Assembly: GCF_000003605.2 (NCBI RefSeq)
Contig: NW_003108579.1
Coordinates: 408,517-456,903 of the forward strand
Source: Saccoglossus kowalevskii
Taxonomy: Eukaryota > Hemichordata > Enteropneusta > Harrimaniidae
Reading direction: 5' to 3'
Length of the DNA stretch: 48,387 nucleotides
The notes beneath the pieces are model-generated. The model ran no database searches and was not told the DNA's origin. It worked only from the letters and a program-made list of their open reading frames with translations. Position numbers and translations under genes: made by a program. Positions 47,681 through 48,387 of the stretch are shown one piece after another. How positions within the stretch are numbered: the stretch's first letter is position 1; each line of letters opens with the position of its first letter.

Positions 47681-48387
47681 GCAATTTATAATCGTACGAG
47701 ACTAAATTTCTTAACAGAGGGCGCAACACAATGACCAAATAAAGGTGAAATAAAGGTAGCCCACACCATTTTTGTGGCTCGACGCTGAATAAAAACATTG
47801 CTTTTTCAGGCTTAATACTTAAACCTGAACTTGGAATAATAAATATCAGACCAGAGTATGGGATTTCTGTAGCTGCATTGTACAATCTCCGTACGATGAT
47901 ACTTAACTTCGATGCGCCGAACAAAATATGACACATTGTAACAGATGTATGGCTTAGCTACGTCAATTCATATATCAAATGTTTTCGTGTTCATAGATGA
48001 CTAAGCTGAGAAACTGAAGGTGTTGATTTGGATAAATACAATAATGTATATATCACCATGTCTCATTAAAACGCATGTAATCGAGGAAACCATAGCTGCT
48101 AGTAATGTGTACACAATTCTGAACTTTAGCTACAATTCGTTGAACTGACAGAGCATAGACCATTATCTTCTAATTGTAATAATGTGTATTTTTGGGAAAA
48201 GGGAGTTGCAGATATATATGATTGTGAGTTGATCCGGAAAAAACACTGCAATAAATTGTAAACCAATTTGTTGAAAGTGTGCTATATATAGAGCCATGTC
48301 CACAAACGTAGTTTCACTCACCTGCAAGATGTATTCATATATGTAGAAATGATGAAAGTATCACGGTTCCTGCTGTCGCATTCGAAC
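47681..48387. repeat. Segmental duplicate R, copy 2 (cut by window end)
   Basis: Right-hand copy of 43964-44677, still matching at the last base of the window, so the duplicated unit extends further. The arrangement (copy 1, 3 kb of other sequence, copy 2) fits either a tandem duplication with a unit of about 3.7 kb or two insertions of one dispersed element. No terminal repeats are visible at the shared left boundary, which favours tandem duplication or recombination. Confidence 0.92.
48316..48324 (-). promoter_or_regulatory. Consensus splice donor CAG|GTGAGT (copy 2 of R)
   Basis: Minus-strand CTTGCAG|GTGAGTGAAAC. All nine donor bases are identical to those of copy 1, while the flanks differ by several substitutions. 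Any exon it ends would lie at 48322 and beyond, mostly outside the window. Confidence 0.3.

Noticed and set aside
47583-47936. 117-codon minus-strand frame
   Set aside because: It runs across the boundary of duplicate R, and the homologous frame in copy 1 is stopped early and shifted by indels, so it is not conserved as protein. Only its last ~25 codons look coding-like.

Overview
The window looks like AT-rich, gene-poor chromosomal DNA from a eukaryote, most likely an invertebrate animal. The reasons are microsatellites, a minisatellite, a decayed mariner transposase, a PIF/Harbinger-type MITE, tRNA-like SINE relics, eukaryotic splice-site matches, and no long reading frames, operons or Shine-Dalgarno-led genes. 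A decayed repeat rich in GCGAATTTAGCGAG at about 30.0 kb resembles a family I associate with molluscs and other marine invertebrates, so a mollusc is a guess and not a determination. I see no rRNA gene, intact tRNA gene, CRISPR array or intact protein-coding gene. Most short open frames are what chance gives at about two-thirds A+T.

Layout. 1-5.97 kb is featureless intergenic or intronic DNA, followed by an ATTC/TTCA microsatellite (to 6.11 kb). A perfect 171-bp tandem duplication lies at 8.81-9.15 kb. From 14.8 to 20.5 kb there is an old, diverged tandem duplication: unit A (about 3.2 kb), unit B (about 2.4 kb) and the start of a third unit. Around 21.5-22.5 kb is a somewhat GC-richer stretch with two TGACGTCA and one TCACGTGA sites. 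At 25.97-26.65 kb is a short direct duplication whose first copy carries a tRNA-like A box. A perfect RFX X-box match sits at 28.24 kb.

From 30.3 to 31.2 kb is a minisatellite whose 29-bp monomer has been dimerised into a regular 58-bp higher-order repeat in its centre. A 425-bp MITE with about 30-bp inverted ends and TTA target duplications lies at 33.6-34.0 kb. A well-paired 86-nt hairpin is at 35.2 kb and an AT-rich one at 39.8 kb. A second tRNA-like relic is at 40.3 kb, a short direct duplication at 41.6-42.1 kb and a broken mariner at 42.2-42.8 kb.

The last 5.5 kb is the most gene-like part, on the minus strand. It contains a 34-codon frame resembling part of a von Willebrand factor A domain, two diverged copies of a >700-bp segment 3.7 kb apart that both keep a consensus splice donor (CAG|GTGAGT), and a 172-codon open frame that is unusually long for this composition but has non-coding-like codon content. 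If a real gene crosses this window it is probably here, with most of it outside the right edge. No set of genes working together can be demonstrated.
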